Shown here piece after piece: positions 36,253-45,080 of a stretch of 64,000 nt of DNA. Origin of the DNA: Ruegeria atlantica (GTDB taxonomy: Bacteria > Pseudomonadota > Alphaproteobacteria > Rhodobacterales > Rhodobacteraceae). The notes beneath the pieces are model-generated. The model worked only from the letters and a program-made list of their open reading frames with translations, had not been told where the DNA came from and searched no databases. The translations under genes and the position numbers were made by a program. The stretch's first letter is position 1; every line of letters begins with the position of its first letter. The stretch is taken from NCBI RefSeq assembly GCF_013032455.1, contig NZ_WQCF01000014.1, positions 1 to 64,000 of the forward strand, given 5' to 3'.

Positions 36253-37989
36253 TTGGACCGCAAGCTGACCGCCATACTTTCCGCCGATGTTGTTGGCTTT
36301 TCCAAACTTATGGAAGACGACGAGGAAGGCACGCTGGGACGCTTGAAGTCACATCGACTGGAAACATTCGATCCGACGGTCAGCGAACATAACGGCCGTA
36401 TTATCAAGCTGATGGGTGATGGTGCGCTGGTGGAGTTTGCCAGTGTTGTGGATGCTGTGAATTGTGCAATGGCCGTCCAGTCAGCGCTGGTGCAGTGCGG
36501 TGGCCCAATCCGCCTACGCATCGGGATCAATCTCGGTGATGTTATCATTGATGGGGACGACATCTATGGCGACGGTGTCAATATCGCTTCGCGGCTGGAG
36601 GCGTTGGCAGAACCCGGCGGCGTTTGTGTGTCCGATATTGTCCAACAAGCCGTGCGCATGAAAACCGGGCCGATCTTCAGAGATCTTGGTGAGCAAAATC
36701 TGAAGAACATTGCCCAATCGGTGAGAGCTTGGCATTGGTCCGCACCAAATGAGCAAGACGCAATCGAACCCACCGCCGACAGTACGCAATCGGCATCCGA
36801 AAAACCATCGATTGCTGTTTTGCCTTTTGACAATATGAGCGGCGATCCCGAGCAAGAGTATTTTGCAGACGGGGTCAGCGAGGACATAATCACCGCGCTA
36901 TCACGCATTCGATGGTTGTTTGTAATTGCCCGCAATTCAACGTTTGTTCACAAGGGCAAGGCGGTGGATGTGCGTCGGTTGGCACAAGAGCTTGGCGTTC
37001 GTTACGTGCTTGAAGGCAGTGTCCGAAAAGCCGGAAACCGGGTTCGCATCACCACACAGCTGATTGATGCCGAAAGTTCCAATCACCTTTGGGCCAACCG
37101 TTACGACCGGGAGCTCGATGACATTTTCGCACTGCAAGACGAGATTACTGAGACAATCGTTGGCAGTATCGATTCAGAACTGCGCGGCGCTGAGCAAGAC
37201 CGGGCGAAGCATAAGCCAACTTCAGATCTCAACGCTTGGGACCTGTATCAACGGGGAAACTGGCATCTAAATCGCTTTACCAAGCAAGGCAATGAAAAGG
37301 CTCGTCAGTTGTTTGAGACGGCCACGCGGGCTGATCCGAATTTTGCCTTGGCCTACGCCGGCTGCGCTCTTGTAGGCGTCTCAGACGTCATAATGCGAAT
37401 TGCCGACCAGTCTTCCGAGACTGTGAAGAATGCCATAAGGTTGGCGGAAAAAGCGAAGGCTTTGGACGACCGTGAAGCTTTGACCCATTACGCACTCGGC
37501 CGGGCGTTCTGTCTTGCTGGGGACACGGATTCAGGGATCGCCAGCCTGGAAAAGGCCATCGCGCTCAATCCAAACTTTGCCCTCGCACATCACGGCATGG
37601 CCTTCGCGCTGAAAGCCGGAGGGCGTGCGGAGGACTCGCTGGCTCATGTGGCCATGGCCATTAAACTTAGTCCCAACGATCCCTTGTTATGGACGTTCTA
37701 TGTCAACAACGCATCAGCTCACTATCAATTGAAAGACTACAAGCTTGCAGAACACTGGGCGGGCAAGGCCGTTAGAGAAAACGAGCGTGAGTATTGGCCA
37801 AACTTGTTCCGAGCAGCAGCACTGGCGCAACAAGACAAGTTAGATGAAGCCCGCGCAGCCGTTACCAAAGCTCTTGCTCTCAACCCCGAATTCTCGCTGT
37901 CATTCGTCGCCCAAAGTTTGCCCGGCTACAATCAAGACTACTTTGAACATTTGGTAGAGGGGCTACGAAAAGCCGGAGTGCCGCAGTGA
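36253..37989 (+). CDS. class III adenylate/guanylate cyclase with TolB-like and TPR domains (2)
   Basis: The 578-residue paralog of the preceding gene has the same order: cyclase domain with SADVVGFS, KLMGDG, DDIYGDGVNIASR (all catalytic positions present), a TolB-like part (SIAVLPFDNMSGDPEQEYFA) and TPR repeats. The TTG at 36253, with GGAGGA 7 bp before it, is taken as the start because the family starts MDRKLTAIL; a GTG at 36238 is the alternative. Probably a tandem duplication product now well diverged. Confidence 0.9.
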   Translation: MDRKLTAILSADVVGFSKLMEDDEEGTLGRLKSHRLETFDPTVSEHNGRIIKLMGDGALVEFASVVDAVNCAMAVQSALVQCGGPIRLRIGINLGDVIIDGDDIYGDGVNIASRLEALAEPGGVCVSDIVQQAVRMKTGPIFRDLGEQNLKNIAQSVRAWHWSAPNEQDAIEPTADSTQSASEKPSIAVLPFDNMSGDPEQEYFADGVSEDIITALSRIRWLFVIARNSTFVHKGKAVDVRRLAQELGVRYVLEGSVRKAGNRVRITTQLIDAESSNHLWANRYDRELDDIFALQDEITETIVGSIDSELRGAEQDRAKHKPTSDLNAWDLYQRGNWHLNRFTKQGNEKARQLFETATRADPNFALAYAGCALVGVSDVIMRIADQSSETVKNAIRLAEKAKALDDREALTHYALGRAFCLAGDTDSGIASLEKAIALNPNFALAHHGMAFALKAGGRAEDSLAHVAMAIKLSPNDPLLWTFYVNNASAHYQLKDYKLAEHWAGKAVRENEREYWPNLFRAAALAQQDKLDEARAAVTKALALNPEFSLSFVAQSLPGYNQDYFEHLVEGLRKAGVPQ

Positions 37990-38034
37990 CCGGTTTGGAG
38001 TAGTCGACATTTTCTGCAACGAGCATGACTGACC

Positions 38035-38061
38035 GGTCGCAGCCCAAAACGGACATTGCGA
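38035..38061 (+). repeat. dispersed short repeat, copy 2
   Basis: TCGCAGCCCAAAACGGACAT lies in the gap between the second cyclase and the aminotransferase gene, about 30 bp before the latter's start. Confidence 0.5.
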
Positions 38062-38091
38062 TTTCTGTCCGCACTCCGGTAGCTTCTATTC

Positions 38092-39036
38092 ATGACTGTT
38101 TTACCCAATCTCTCCGAGCATTACTCTGACCCAAAAACATATCCTCCTGGCGTGGCTTTCATGGACGGGCAGTATTTGCCGATTTCCGAAGCCAAGATTT
38201 CGGTGCTGGACTATGGGCTACTTCATTCCGACGCGACGTATGATGTCGTCCATGTTTGGAACGGAGCCTTCTTTCGACTCGAAAATCACCTTGATCGGTT
38301 CTTTGCAGGTTTGGAAAAGCTGCATATGTCAATTGAGTATGACCGAGAACGGGTCATCGAGATACTGCACAACTGCGTTGCACTGTCAGGGTTAAAGAAC
38401 TCCTACGTCGAGTTCATTTGTACACGCGGCATGTCTCCAACATTCAGCCGGGATCCACGTGATGCCGTCAACCAATTCACTGCGTTCGCAATCCCGTTTG
38501 GATCGGTGGCTAATCCAGAGCAGATGAAGCATGGGCTACATGCAGCAATATCATCCTTGGTCCGCATTCCGCCTAATTCAGTCGATCCAACTGTGAAGAA
38601 CTATCACTGGTTGGATCTGGTGAGAGGCCTCTATGAGGCTTACGACCGCGGTGCCGACACGGCGATCCTTGTCGATACAAATGGAAACGTGTCTGAAGGG
38701 CCCGGATTCAATATTTTTGCCGTCATCGACGGAAGAGTCCTAACACCAAAGCTCGGTGTGCTTCTCGGGGTCACTCGTCAGACGGTCTTCGACATTTGCA
38801 CGAACTTAGACATCAATTGCTCAGCCGTCGACATATCCCAAGACCAGCTCCTAGGTGCCAACGAGGTTTTCATATCTTCAACTGCCGGTGGGATCATGCC
38901 AGTGACCAAAGTGAATGGACAATATATCGGTGCTGGATCTCCCGGCCAAATCACAAGCCAGATCACCAAGAGTTATTGGGACATTCACAACGAAAAGAGC
39001 AACAAGTTTGTGATAAAATACTTGGATGAAAAATAG
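38092..39036 (+). CDS. fold-type IV PLP aminotransferase, (R)-amine transaminase-like
   Basis: The 314-residue enzyme belongs to the branched-chain / D-amino acid aminotransferase fold. The stretch LLHSDATYDVVHVWNGAFFR (about 43-62) is close to the motif of (R)-selective amine transaminases rather than BCAT or DAAT. The PLP lysine is probably Lys169 (VKNYHWLDL), with the cofactor glutamate in NVSEGPGFNIF. It may transfer amino groups between an amine and a keto acid. It shares a region with an imine-reductase-like gene, which suggests amine metabolism. Confidence 0.82.
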   Translation: MTVLPNLSEHYSDPKTYPPGVAFMDGQYLPISEAKISVLDYGLLHSDATYDVVHVWNGAFFRLENHLDRFFAGLEKLHMSIEYDRERVIEILHNCVALSGLKNSYVEFICTRGMSPTFSRDPRDAVNQFTAFAIPFGSVANPEQMKHGLHAAISSLVRIPPNSVDPTVKNYHWLDLVRGLYEAYDRGADTAILVDTNGNVSEGPGFNIFAVIDGRVLTPKLGVLLGVTRQTVFDICTNLDINCSAVDISQDQLLGANEVFISSTAGGIMPVTKVNGQYIGAGSPGQITSQITKSYWDIHNEKSNKFVIKYLDEK

Positions 39037-39357
39037 CTGTCAGTCGGTGTCGGGTTTACCCAGTGGTCGAATGTAGTTTTGGGAGCCGTGACTCTGCTGG
39101 ACGCGTCTTGCACAATTAGCTGATCGCAGCACAAAGCGGACATCCACAATTAGGGTTTTCAGTTTCGTAGATGTGCGATTAGATGGTCTAATTGCTTCAT
39201 TCTGAGCGGCAGTCAAACGCTCGTGGCTGCCATTCGATTCATGGACTTCGCGCCCTATGCATACATCATGCAAGAGGCGGAGAACTTCTGAATTGTTTGA
39301 CGACCGCCCTTTGGATGAGGCGGCCGCACTCGTATCGCTTGTAAAGGGTCAGCGAGC
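39037..39357. other. gap without a recognised gene, containing one dispersed repeat
   Basis: Between the aminotransferase stop and the convergent isochorismatase stop there is no convincing gene. A plus-strand frame ending in DDRPLDEAAALVSLVKGQRA near 39300-39350 is protein-like and may be a remnant, but it then runs antisense through the isochorismatase gene. Confidence 0.5.
39123..39147 (+). repeat. dispersed short repeat, copy 3
   Basis: ATCGCAGCACAAAGCGGACA is in the same orientation as the other copies. Confidence 0.45.
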
Positions 39358-39948
39358 CTATCCGCGGCTCAGGATTTCCTCTCCGAGGATTTGCATGATC
39401 TTTTTACCAGCCTCGCTGGCCCAATTGACGGCAAGTTCTGCCAGCAGCGCGCTGGTTGTGGTCAGCTCGACACCGCCGCGCTCCATCTTCCGGAACGCCA
39501 TCTCGTCCGTCAGCGCGGTGGGGGAGCCGGAAGCGTCGACCACAGCGGTCACGGCAAAGCCTTCATGGGCAGCACTGATTGCAGGAGGGGCAAGGCATAC
39601 GTCGGTGGTGATGCCCGCCATGATGAAATGCTTGCGCCCGGTGTTGCGGCAGGCATCTGCAAAGGCGCTGTCATCCCAGCAGTTCACTACGCCGGGACGC
39701 TTAATCCGCGCGGCGAATGCATCTGGCGCGATCTCTTCCAGCGCGGGCATCAGCTGGCCCTGCATGTTGTCTTCCATACTGGAAGTCAGCACCAGCGGCA
39801 TGCCAAGCGCGGTCGCCGCCCGCGCCAAGGCACGGGTGTTGGCTTCTATCAGTTCGCGGTCAACTGATTTTGCCCAGTTCATTGTGCCGACCTGATGGTC
39901 GATCAGAACGATGGCTGCGTTGTCGGGGGTCACTTTCGTGGAGGTCAT
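39358..39948 (-). CDS. isochorismatase-family cysteine hydrolase
   Basis: The 196-residue protein has the catalytic triad of the family: Asp17 (LIDHQVG), Lys83 (RIKRPG) and Cys118 (GITTDVCLAP). The cis-peptide region before the cysteine is present. It resembles YcaC-like hydrolases with broad amide or ester substrates. Probably co-transcribed with the upstream pirin gene (18-bp gap) and controlled by the divergent LysR regulator. Confidence 0.9.
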   Translation of the reverse strand: MTSTKVTPDNAAIVLIDHQVGTMNWAKSVDRELIEANTRALARAATALGMPLVLTSSMEDNMQGQLMPALEEIAPDAFAARIKRPGVVNCWDDSAFADACRNTGRKHFIMAGITTDVCLAPPAISAAHEGFAVTAVVDASGSPTALTDEMAFRKMERGGVELTTTSALLAELAVNWASEAGKKIMQILGEEILSRG

Positions 39949-39966
39949 GTTGATGTCCTTTCCTGG

Positions 39967-40695
39967 TTAAGAGATTTCGGAATTGGGCAGATCGAAAATC
40001 AGAATTTCGGCTTCGGCTGAGGCTTCAATCGCCACATCCCCGGCGCGGAGCAGTCCCAGCCCGTCTCCCTTGCTAAGGGGGAGGCCAGCAACAGTTGCCT
40101 CGCCTTCGATCATAAATATGTAGAGGCTGCGTTCGGGGCTGGACGGGCTGAAGCTCAGCACGCCGTGGCGGTCGAATTTGCCGTAACTGAGACGCACTTC
40201 CTGCTGTACAACAAGGGAGCCTTCGGCACCGTCGGGTGACAGCACCAGCTGGAACCGATTGGTGTGATCCGCGGTTTCAAGTTCCTTGCTGGAATAGGCC
40301 GGCATCAACCCATTGGATCGCGGCTCAAACCAGATTTGCAGCGCCCGCATCGGCATCGTCCGCGAGTTGTTCACTTCGTTGTGGAGGATACCGGTGCCAG
40401 CGGAGATCACCTGAAGGCCCTTCGCCTTTACGGTGCCGTTGTGAACGGGAACCACCGGATCGATATGCGACACCTCTCCGTCTACCATGAAGGTAACGAC
40501 CTCGACATCTTGGTGCGGATGCAGACCAAAACCTTGGGCGCCTGGAGCCAGCGTTCCGTCGTCGATTGTGATCAGCGGGCCGAAACTGCGCCGCCCTGCT
40601 TCGAGATGCGGCTTAAACGACAAATAGGCCTGCATGAAGCCGAAGTCCTTGAACTCGCGGGTTGCGGCGAGGTGGTAGACCATCTCAGTCTGCAT
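39967..40695 (-). CDS. pirin-family protein (bicupin, YhhW-like)
   Basis: The 242-residue two-domain cupin has metal-binding histidines in GLHPHQDVEVV (His59, His61) and EVSHID (about His77). Pirin and YhhW-type proteins bind Fe or another metal, and some have quercetin dioxygenase activity. First gene of a pirin-isochorismatase pair, divergent from a LysR gene. A redox or xenobiotic response role is common for this pair of families. Confidence 0.9.
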   Translation of the reverse strand: MQTEMVYHLAATREFKDFGFMQAYLSFKPHLEAGRRSFGPLITIDDGTLAPGAQGFGLHPHQDVEVVTFMVDGEVSHIDPVVPVHNGTVKAKGLQVISAGTGILHNEVNNSRTMPMRALQIWFEPRSNGLMPAYSSKELETADHTNRFQLVLSPDGAEGSLVVQQEVRLSYGKFDRHGVLSFSPSSPERSLYIFMIEGEATVAGLPLSKGDGLGLLRAGDVAIEASAEAEILIFDLPNSEIS

Positions 40696-40770
40696 TGCTC
40701 ATCTCCTGGCCTGTTCGCTTGGATAGAATTTAGGGATCCCCTTCGTTCTGGAAAATGACCCTTTTGTTAA

Positions 40771-40796
40771 CTATCGTTCGTATTCATGAACGATAG
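40771..40796. promoter_or_regulatory. perfect inverted repeat overlapping the LysR start codon
   Basis: CTATCGTTC (40771-40779) and GAACGATAG (40788-40796) are perfect 9-bp arms around 8 bp. The ATG of the regulator (40786-40788) lies inside. It contains the T-N11-A layout typical of LysR sites and probably mediates both autorepression and control of the divergent pirin-isochorismatase operon. Confidence 0.65.
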
Positions 40797-41688
40797 ATTC
40801 TATTCCTGCGCCAAGGCCCTAGTGGCGACTGTTCGTGCCGGGTCAATGAGTGCGGCAGCGGCGGAGCTGAACACCACGAAGTCGGCAATCAGCCAAAAGC
40901 TTGCACTGTTCGAAGCTGAATTGGGGTTGGTATTGCTGGACCGTTCAGGTCGGGCGGTGACCCCGACTTCAGCCGGGCGCAGAATATTTGAGATCTGCGC
41001 TGGTCCTGTTGACGCAGCGCTTGAGGCCGAGGCAGAGCTTGGCTTTGCCAGAAGCGGGAAGATTGCTGGTCGGGTGTCGATCTCGGGACCCAACAGCCTG
41101 CTTGGCACCATGTTTGTCCCGCTCCTGACGGGGCTTCAAACCCGCTTTCCGGACGTCGAACTGGAACTTCATGCAGACGATTCCAGGTCGGATTTTGCGG
41201 CAGATGACATCGATTTGGCGTTCAGAACTGGTTCCGCCGGCAAGGGTCGATTCATATCAACCGCCTTACCGCCAGCCCGGCGAGCACCTTACGCCAGCCC
41301 AACCCTATTGGAGCAGGTGCAAGAAGTCGCCCGGCCTGCTGACTTATTGTCGCTTCCATGTGTCTTACGAACTCAGGAACCATGCAAATGGGTGTTCAAG
41401 AACGACGACGGCCGACAAGAGGTTGTCACGCCGCCCATTGGGTTGCGGGTCAACACGATGGAGCTTGCCTATTCGGTAGTTTTGAGGGGGCATGCAGTTG
41501 CCATGCTGCCTACATTGCTGGCGCAACAGGATGAACACGTTGGGAGCCTCGTGCGCCTACTTCCTGACTGGTTTACCGAGCCAGTTCCACTGACATTGCT
41601 TTGCCGCCCTGAACGTTTGGCCGCTCCGCAGGTCTCAGCGGTTCGGCAACATATTATGGAGGCATGTAAACCCACAAAGCTGTTGTAG
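40786..41688 (+). CDS. LysR-family transcriptional regulator
   Basis: The 300-residue protein has a winged helix (SAAAAELNTTKSAISQKLAL) followed by the two-lobed effector domain (GRVSISGPNSLLGTMFVPLL). It is divergent from the pirin gene. The promoter gap is 90 bp and contains the perfect inverted repeat at 40771-40796, part of which encodes the first residues of this protein. The gap after the stop holds dispersed repeat copy 4. Confidence 0.92.
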   Translation: MNDRFYSCAKALVATVRAGSMSAAAAELNTTKSAISQKLALFEAELGLVLLDRSGRAVTPTSAGRRIFEICAGPVDAALEAEAELGFARSGKIAGRVSISGPNSLLGTMFVPLLTGLQTRFPDVELELHADDSRSDFAADDIDLAFRTGSAGKGRFISTALPPARRAPYASPTLLEQVQEVARPADLLSLPCVLRTQEPCKWVFKNDDGRQEVVTPPIGLRVNTMELAYSVVLRGHAVAMLPTLLAQQDEHVGSLVRLLPDWFTEPVPLTLLCRPERLAAPQVSAVRQHIMEACKPTKLL

Positions 41689-41710
41689 ACAGCCCGAAGC
41701 GGACCTTCAG
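41687..41710 (+). repeat. dispersed short repeat, copy 4
   Basis: CAGCCCGAAGCGGACCTTCA matches copy 5 (44982-45022) also downstream, through an AATCCGANCTTTGCA extension. Confidence 0.5.
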
Positions 41711-41843
41711 AATCCGACTTTGCAATTCTCGCTATGCGGACCTAGCGGACCATTCATGCGCAGTAACTCTGCGTCTGATTTACCAACCACGGATAGGCTG
41801 CTCCCAAAGCCCGCAGAACCAAATAAACAAAGGCATTTCAGCC

Positions 41844-42953
41844 TCACGGCAGAGTGACAACCTCGATGTCTTGCTGCTTTTCGCGATCAAGCGGCAAGAA
41901 TGTCATTTCTTCTAGGATTCCAAAATCGATAACATTCAGATCAACCATGCGGACGCGGCGGTTGTGCATAGTGTGGTAATGAAGTTTGAGGTTCTGCGTG
42001 TCTATGGCGGTAGTCCAGAGGGTGGCAGAGCGCATGGCGCTCACATCACCCTCGATGTCCGAACCCTCTGTGGCACCGAGCGGCACGTTGAAGCTGTCAA
42101 GTATTCTAAATAACTCGTAGATCGTTTCGTCACCCGTGTCCGTAGGCCGGGCTGTCGCAGAGAATGCCACGGCTCGGACAAAACGCGAGGGTGGCGTGTA
42201 GTCTCCGGGTAGGCCGATCATGCCGCTGCCACCACCAAGTGGCGCAAATTCAACCTCTGATAAGTCGACGGGCGGTAACGCGACCGGCGAAAGATTGATG
42301 TAGTTGCGCAAATTGGTCATGTGCCAGTCGAATGAGGGCGAATTCGTAATCACTCCGAGAGGGTTGTCGAATACCCTAAGTTCGCCATTCAGGTATTCGA
42401 TCACAATCGCCGCGCCACTTTGATCTGTGGCGATGAGATGGACCGGCGCCGGAAAACCCAGAGCAGGCTCGGTCACAGGAACAACTTTGATTTCGGTTAT
42501 GCCAGCGCGCACCTCTTCAACCGTTGCAAACTGACTGAGCAGGTAGTTCGCGACATCAAGTGGTCCGAGGGACATATCGCGCATCGCCGGATCGAATGTC
42601 TGATACTCAGCCGTGCCCGGATGATAAAAAACTCCAACGGCAAGTCCTTCTTCGTTCAATCCATCGACAGCGACCGGCTTTTCCAAAGCATCAACCGCAA
42701 CGAACCCATATTTCGCTTCCCAAGTCATGCCTGGTTCGCCGTCTTCCATTTTCGCGACGAAGGCATGACCGCGCGGCGAAATCATGATGCGCGAGTTCAT
42801 GTCGAAAGCGCCCCACTCAAGCGTGCGTCCATAGACGACGGAACCGTCTGCTGCTGTCAGCGTGATGCCTGTACATGCAAGCGACTGCGTTGCTGCAATG
42901 CTGGCGATAGCAGAAACAAACGCAAGTTTGCGCAGAACCTTGATAAGTTTCAT
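41844..42953 (-). CDS. cholylglycine hydrolase / penicillin V acylase-like Ntn hydrolase, exported
   Basis: The 369-residue protein has a signal peptide whose cleavage site (SLA before Cys27) would expose Cys27 as the N-terminal nucleophile (CTGITLTAADGS), exactly as the linear amide C-N hydrolase family requires. VVYGRTLEWG supplies the conserved Arg. Gram-negative homologues of this kind act on acyl-homoserine lactones or penicillin V, so quorum signal cleavage in the periplasm is possible. The ATG at 42953 with GGGAGA was chosen over a longer frame. Divergent from the MscS channel gene. Confidence 0.85.
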   Translation of the reverse strand: MKLIKVLRKLAFVSAIASIAATQSLACTGITLTAADGSVVYGRTLEWGAFDMNSRIMISPRGHAFVAKMEDGEPGMTWEAKYGFVAVDALEKPVAVDGLNEEGLAVGVFYHPGTAEYQTFDPAMRDMSLGPLDVANYLLSQFATVEEVRAGITEIKVVPVTEPALGFPAPVHLIATDQSGAAIVIEYLNGELRVFDNPLGVITNSPSFDWHMTNLRNYINLSPVALPPVDLSEVEFAPLGGGSGMIGLPGDYTPPSRFVRAVAFSATARPTDTGDETIYELFRILDSFNVPLGATEGSDIEGDVSAMRSATLWTTAIDTQNLKLHYHTMHNRRVRMVDLNVIDFGILEEMTFLPLDREKQQDIEVVTLP

Positions 42954-43112
42954 GTTATCTCCCTTTCGCTTGAGTTGGGCTCCCATGGTTCGCATGGGGG
43001 CGAGTTTTTCTTCCAGTCTTGGACACAAAGTAAAGTGTCGCCTAGTATCGTCAAAGTTTGCAACAACACCTTGAATTTGCGCACCCCGTAAAAAGGCAAC
43101 GAAACACACAAG

Positions 43113-44828
43113 ATGATGTACTTAAAGCGCATGGCAATCACGGCTGTATTTTGTCTATTTGGTCTCTCGGCGCTACCCGGTTTTGCTCAATCGTTGGAAC
43201 ACCCTCTGCGCCCGCCGCAAACCGGCAGCCCGCAAGCAACGTTACAGTCTTTCGTAAATGCCATGAACGAGGTGCATGCGATTGCGAACCAAGATGACGC
43301 GCGCGGGCGTGACACCGTGCTACCGTTACGCCGCGCTGCCGCTACAATAGATATGTCTTCCTTCCCAGTCGAAATCCGGCGCAGTCAGTCGATTGAAGTG
43401 GCCTTGTTGCTGGACGAGGTTTTGGATCGTGTTGGACTGCCTGACACCTCGACTGTACCGTCAGCAGCCTCTGAGGCACCGAACAAATGGCGTATCCCCA
43501 ATACGCCGATTGCAATATCACTTGTCGAAGGAGGCCCGCGCGCCGGAGAGTATTTATTCACAGCACAAACCGCCCTGAACATACGCGAGTACTACGAGGC
43601 AGTGCGAGACCTGCCTTACTCGGACGCCACATCTCCGGGGCTTTATACGGCCTATCTCACGACACCAGGACCAGGCATTGCACTGCGATGGAGCGAGCGA
43701 TTACCCGAGTGGAGCAAGAAAACTCTATTCGACCAAACCTATTGGCAATGGATTGCACTGGCCGGGGTCGCGACGCTGCTTGTCGCGCAGTTTATACCAA
43801 TCTTGCGCGCCTCGCGGTCTGTGGGCGCGGCGGAAACAGAACAGCAAGAACGCGCGAAACGGCGCAACCAATTTGCAACGTTGCTTCTCGCGCTGGCACT
43901 CACAGTTGCGGCAGCCTGGTTCGTAGATGAAATCGTCAATCTGACGGGCGACACCCAAATCACCGTTGCCTATGTTCTGGCCATATTGCGTTTTTTTCTA
44001 ATAGGCTGGATCGTCATTGTTGCCGGAAATGTTTTTGTGGATGCAGTCAGTTGGGCGCGAGGATTGGAGCCAAACTCGGCTGGTGTGCTGTTGTTGACGG
44101 TGGCGAGTTGGATCGTTGTGGGGCTGTTTCTCTTCGCGCTTGTTGTGGCCGCCGCGCAAAGGTTCGGCCTTCCGGCATATTCGGTTGTCACCGGTCTTGG
44201 CGTTGGCGGCATTGCCATCGGGCTTGGCGCACAAGCATTGGTGCGAGACATATTGTCGGGTGTGTTTTTCCTGATGGACGATGCCTTCCGTAAAGGGGAA
44301 TACGTGCGGGTGGGTGACGCTATGGGGAATGTCGAGAAAATCTCGATCCGTTCCATGCAACTGCGCCATCATCTCGGGGCCGTTCATACAATCCCTTATG
44401 GGCAAATTTCTCAGCTCACGAATTTCAGCCGAGATTGGGTCATTGTGAAACTCAGCTTCACGGTGCCATATGAAACCGATCCAAAAGTCATCAAACGCAT
44501 ATTCAAGGAGATTGGTGGGGACATGATGGCCGATCCGGCTTACGCGGACAGTTTCATTGAGCCGTTCAAGAGCCAGGGTGTTTTTGAATTCGATGACGTT
44601 GGTATGGTCGTCAGAGGCAAGTTCATGACTAAGCCGGGTGAGCAATTTACTATCCGCGCAGAACTGCAAGCACGCGTTAAGGCCGCTTTTGATGAGGCTG
44701 GTATAAACTTCGCAAGAAAAGAGGTCCGAGTTGCGATGCCAGAAGTGGAAGGAGCTGGCGACCAGTCTAGCACTGAACAGCGTGCCGCCGTTGCAGCCGC
44801 GAGCGCGACTGATCCTCCAAAATCATAA
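43113..44828 (+). CDS. MscS-family mechanosensitive ion channel
   Basis: The 571-residue protein has a signal peptide (to about residue 26, PGFAQ), a periplasmic domain of about 190 residues, four to five membrane helices, then the pore-lining TM3 pattern (GVGGIAIGLGAQALVRDILS) and the MscS beta domain (YVRVGDAMGNVEKISIRSMQ). The C-terminal tail is Ala/Ser-rich. It releases solutes on hypo-osmotic shock. The large periplasmic domain makes it a longer, YnaI/YbdG-like member. Confidence 0.93.
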   Translation: MMYLKRMAITAVFCLFGLSALPGFAQSLEHPLRPPQTGSPQATLQSFVNAMNEVHAIANQDDARGRDTVLPLRRAAATIDMSSFPVEIRRSQSIEVALLLDEVLDRVGLPDTSTVPSAASEAPNKWRIPNTPIAISLVEGGPRAGEYLFTAQTALNIREYYEAVRDLPYSDATSPGLYTAYLTTPGPGIALRWSERLPEWSKKTLFDQTYWQWIALAGVATLLVAQFIPILRASRSVGAAETEQQERAKRRNQFATLLLALALTVAAAWFVDEIVNLTGDTQITVAYVLAILRFFLIGWIVIVAGNVFVDAVSWARGLEPNSAGVLLLTVASWIVVGLFLFALVVAAAQRFGLPAYSVVTGLGVGGIAIGLGAQALVRDILSGVFFLMDDAFRKGEYVRVGDAMGNVEKISIRSMQLRHHLGAVHTIPYGQISQLTNFSRDWVIVKLSFTVPYETDPKVIKRIFKEIGGDMMADPAYADSFIEPFKSQGVFEFDDVGMVVRGKFMTKPGEQFTIRAELQARVKAAFDEAGINFARKEVRVAMPEVEGAGDQSSTEQRAAVAAASATDPPKS

Positions 44829-44981
44829 GCCGGTCCTCGTGCGGTTTTTCGATTTCTTCGGGGTGTCCGTCTTTGCGATGGGCATTGGCAGCAATGCGCA
44901 GTTCGCGCTCGTTCATACGACGCGCAGCATTTGTGACTTTGGGTTCTATGCCGCCGTACTCTGCGGTTTTCATGATTGGCT

Positions 44982-45022
44982 AGTCGCAGCCCGAAGCGGA
45001 CATTCAAATCCGAGCTTTGCAG
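44982..45022 (+). repeat. dispersed short repeat, copy 5
   Basis: TCGCAGCCCGAAGCGGACAT begins the copy, followed by ATCCGAGCTTTGCAG. It lies between the converging MscS and third cyclase genes; nothing else was recognised in 44829-45080. Confidence 0.5.
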
Positions 45023-45080
45023 CTACCGAGATGCGCGATCAAGCTGCCGGTTTTGCCAGCGCAACTTGGTTCCAGCACTG

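Noticed and set aside
39257..39895. Plus-strand frame of 212 codons across the isochorismatase gene
   Set aside because: Mostly antisense to a clear isochorismatase with intact catalytic triad; only its first 35 codons lie in non-coding DNA and may be a remnant.
44767..44973. 68-codon minus-strand frame overlapping the end of the MscS gene
   Set aside because: The composition (NERELRIAANAHRKDGH) looks somewhat protein-like, but there is no ribosome site, no family, and half of it overlaps the MscS 3' end.
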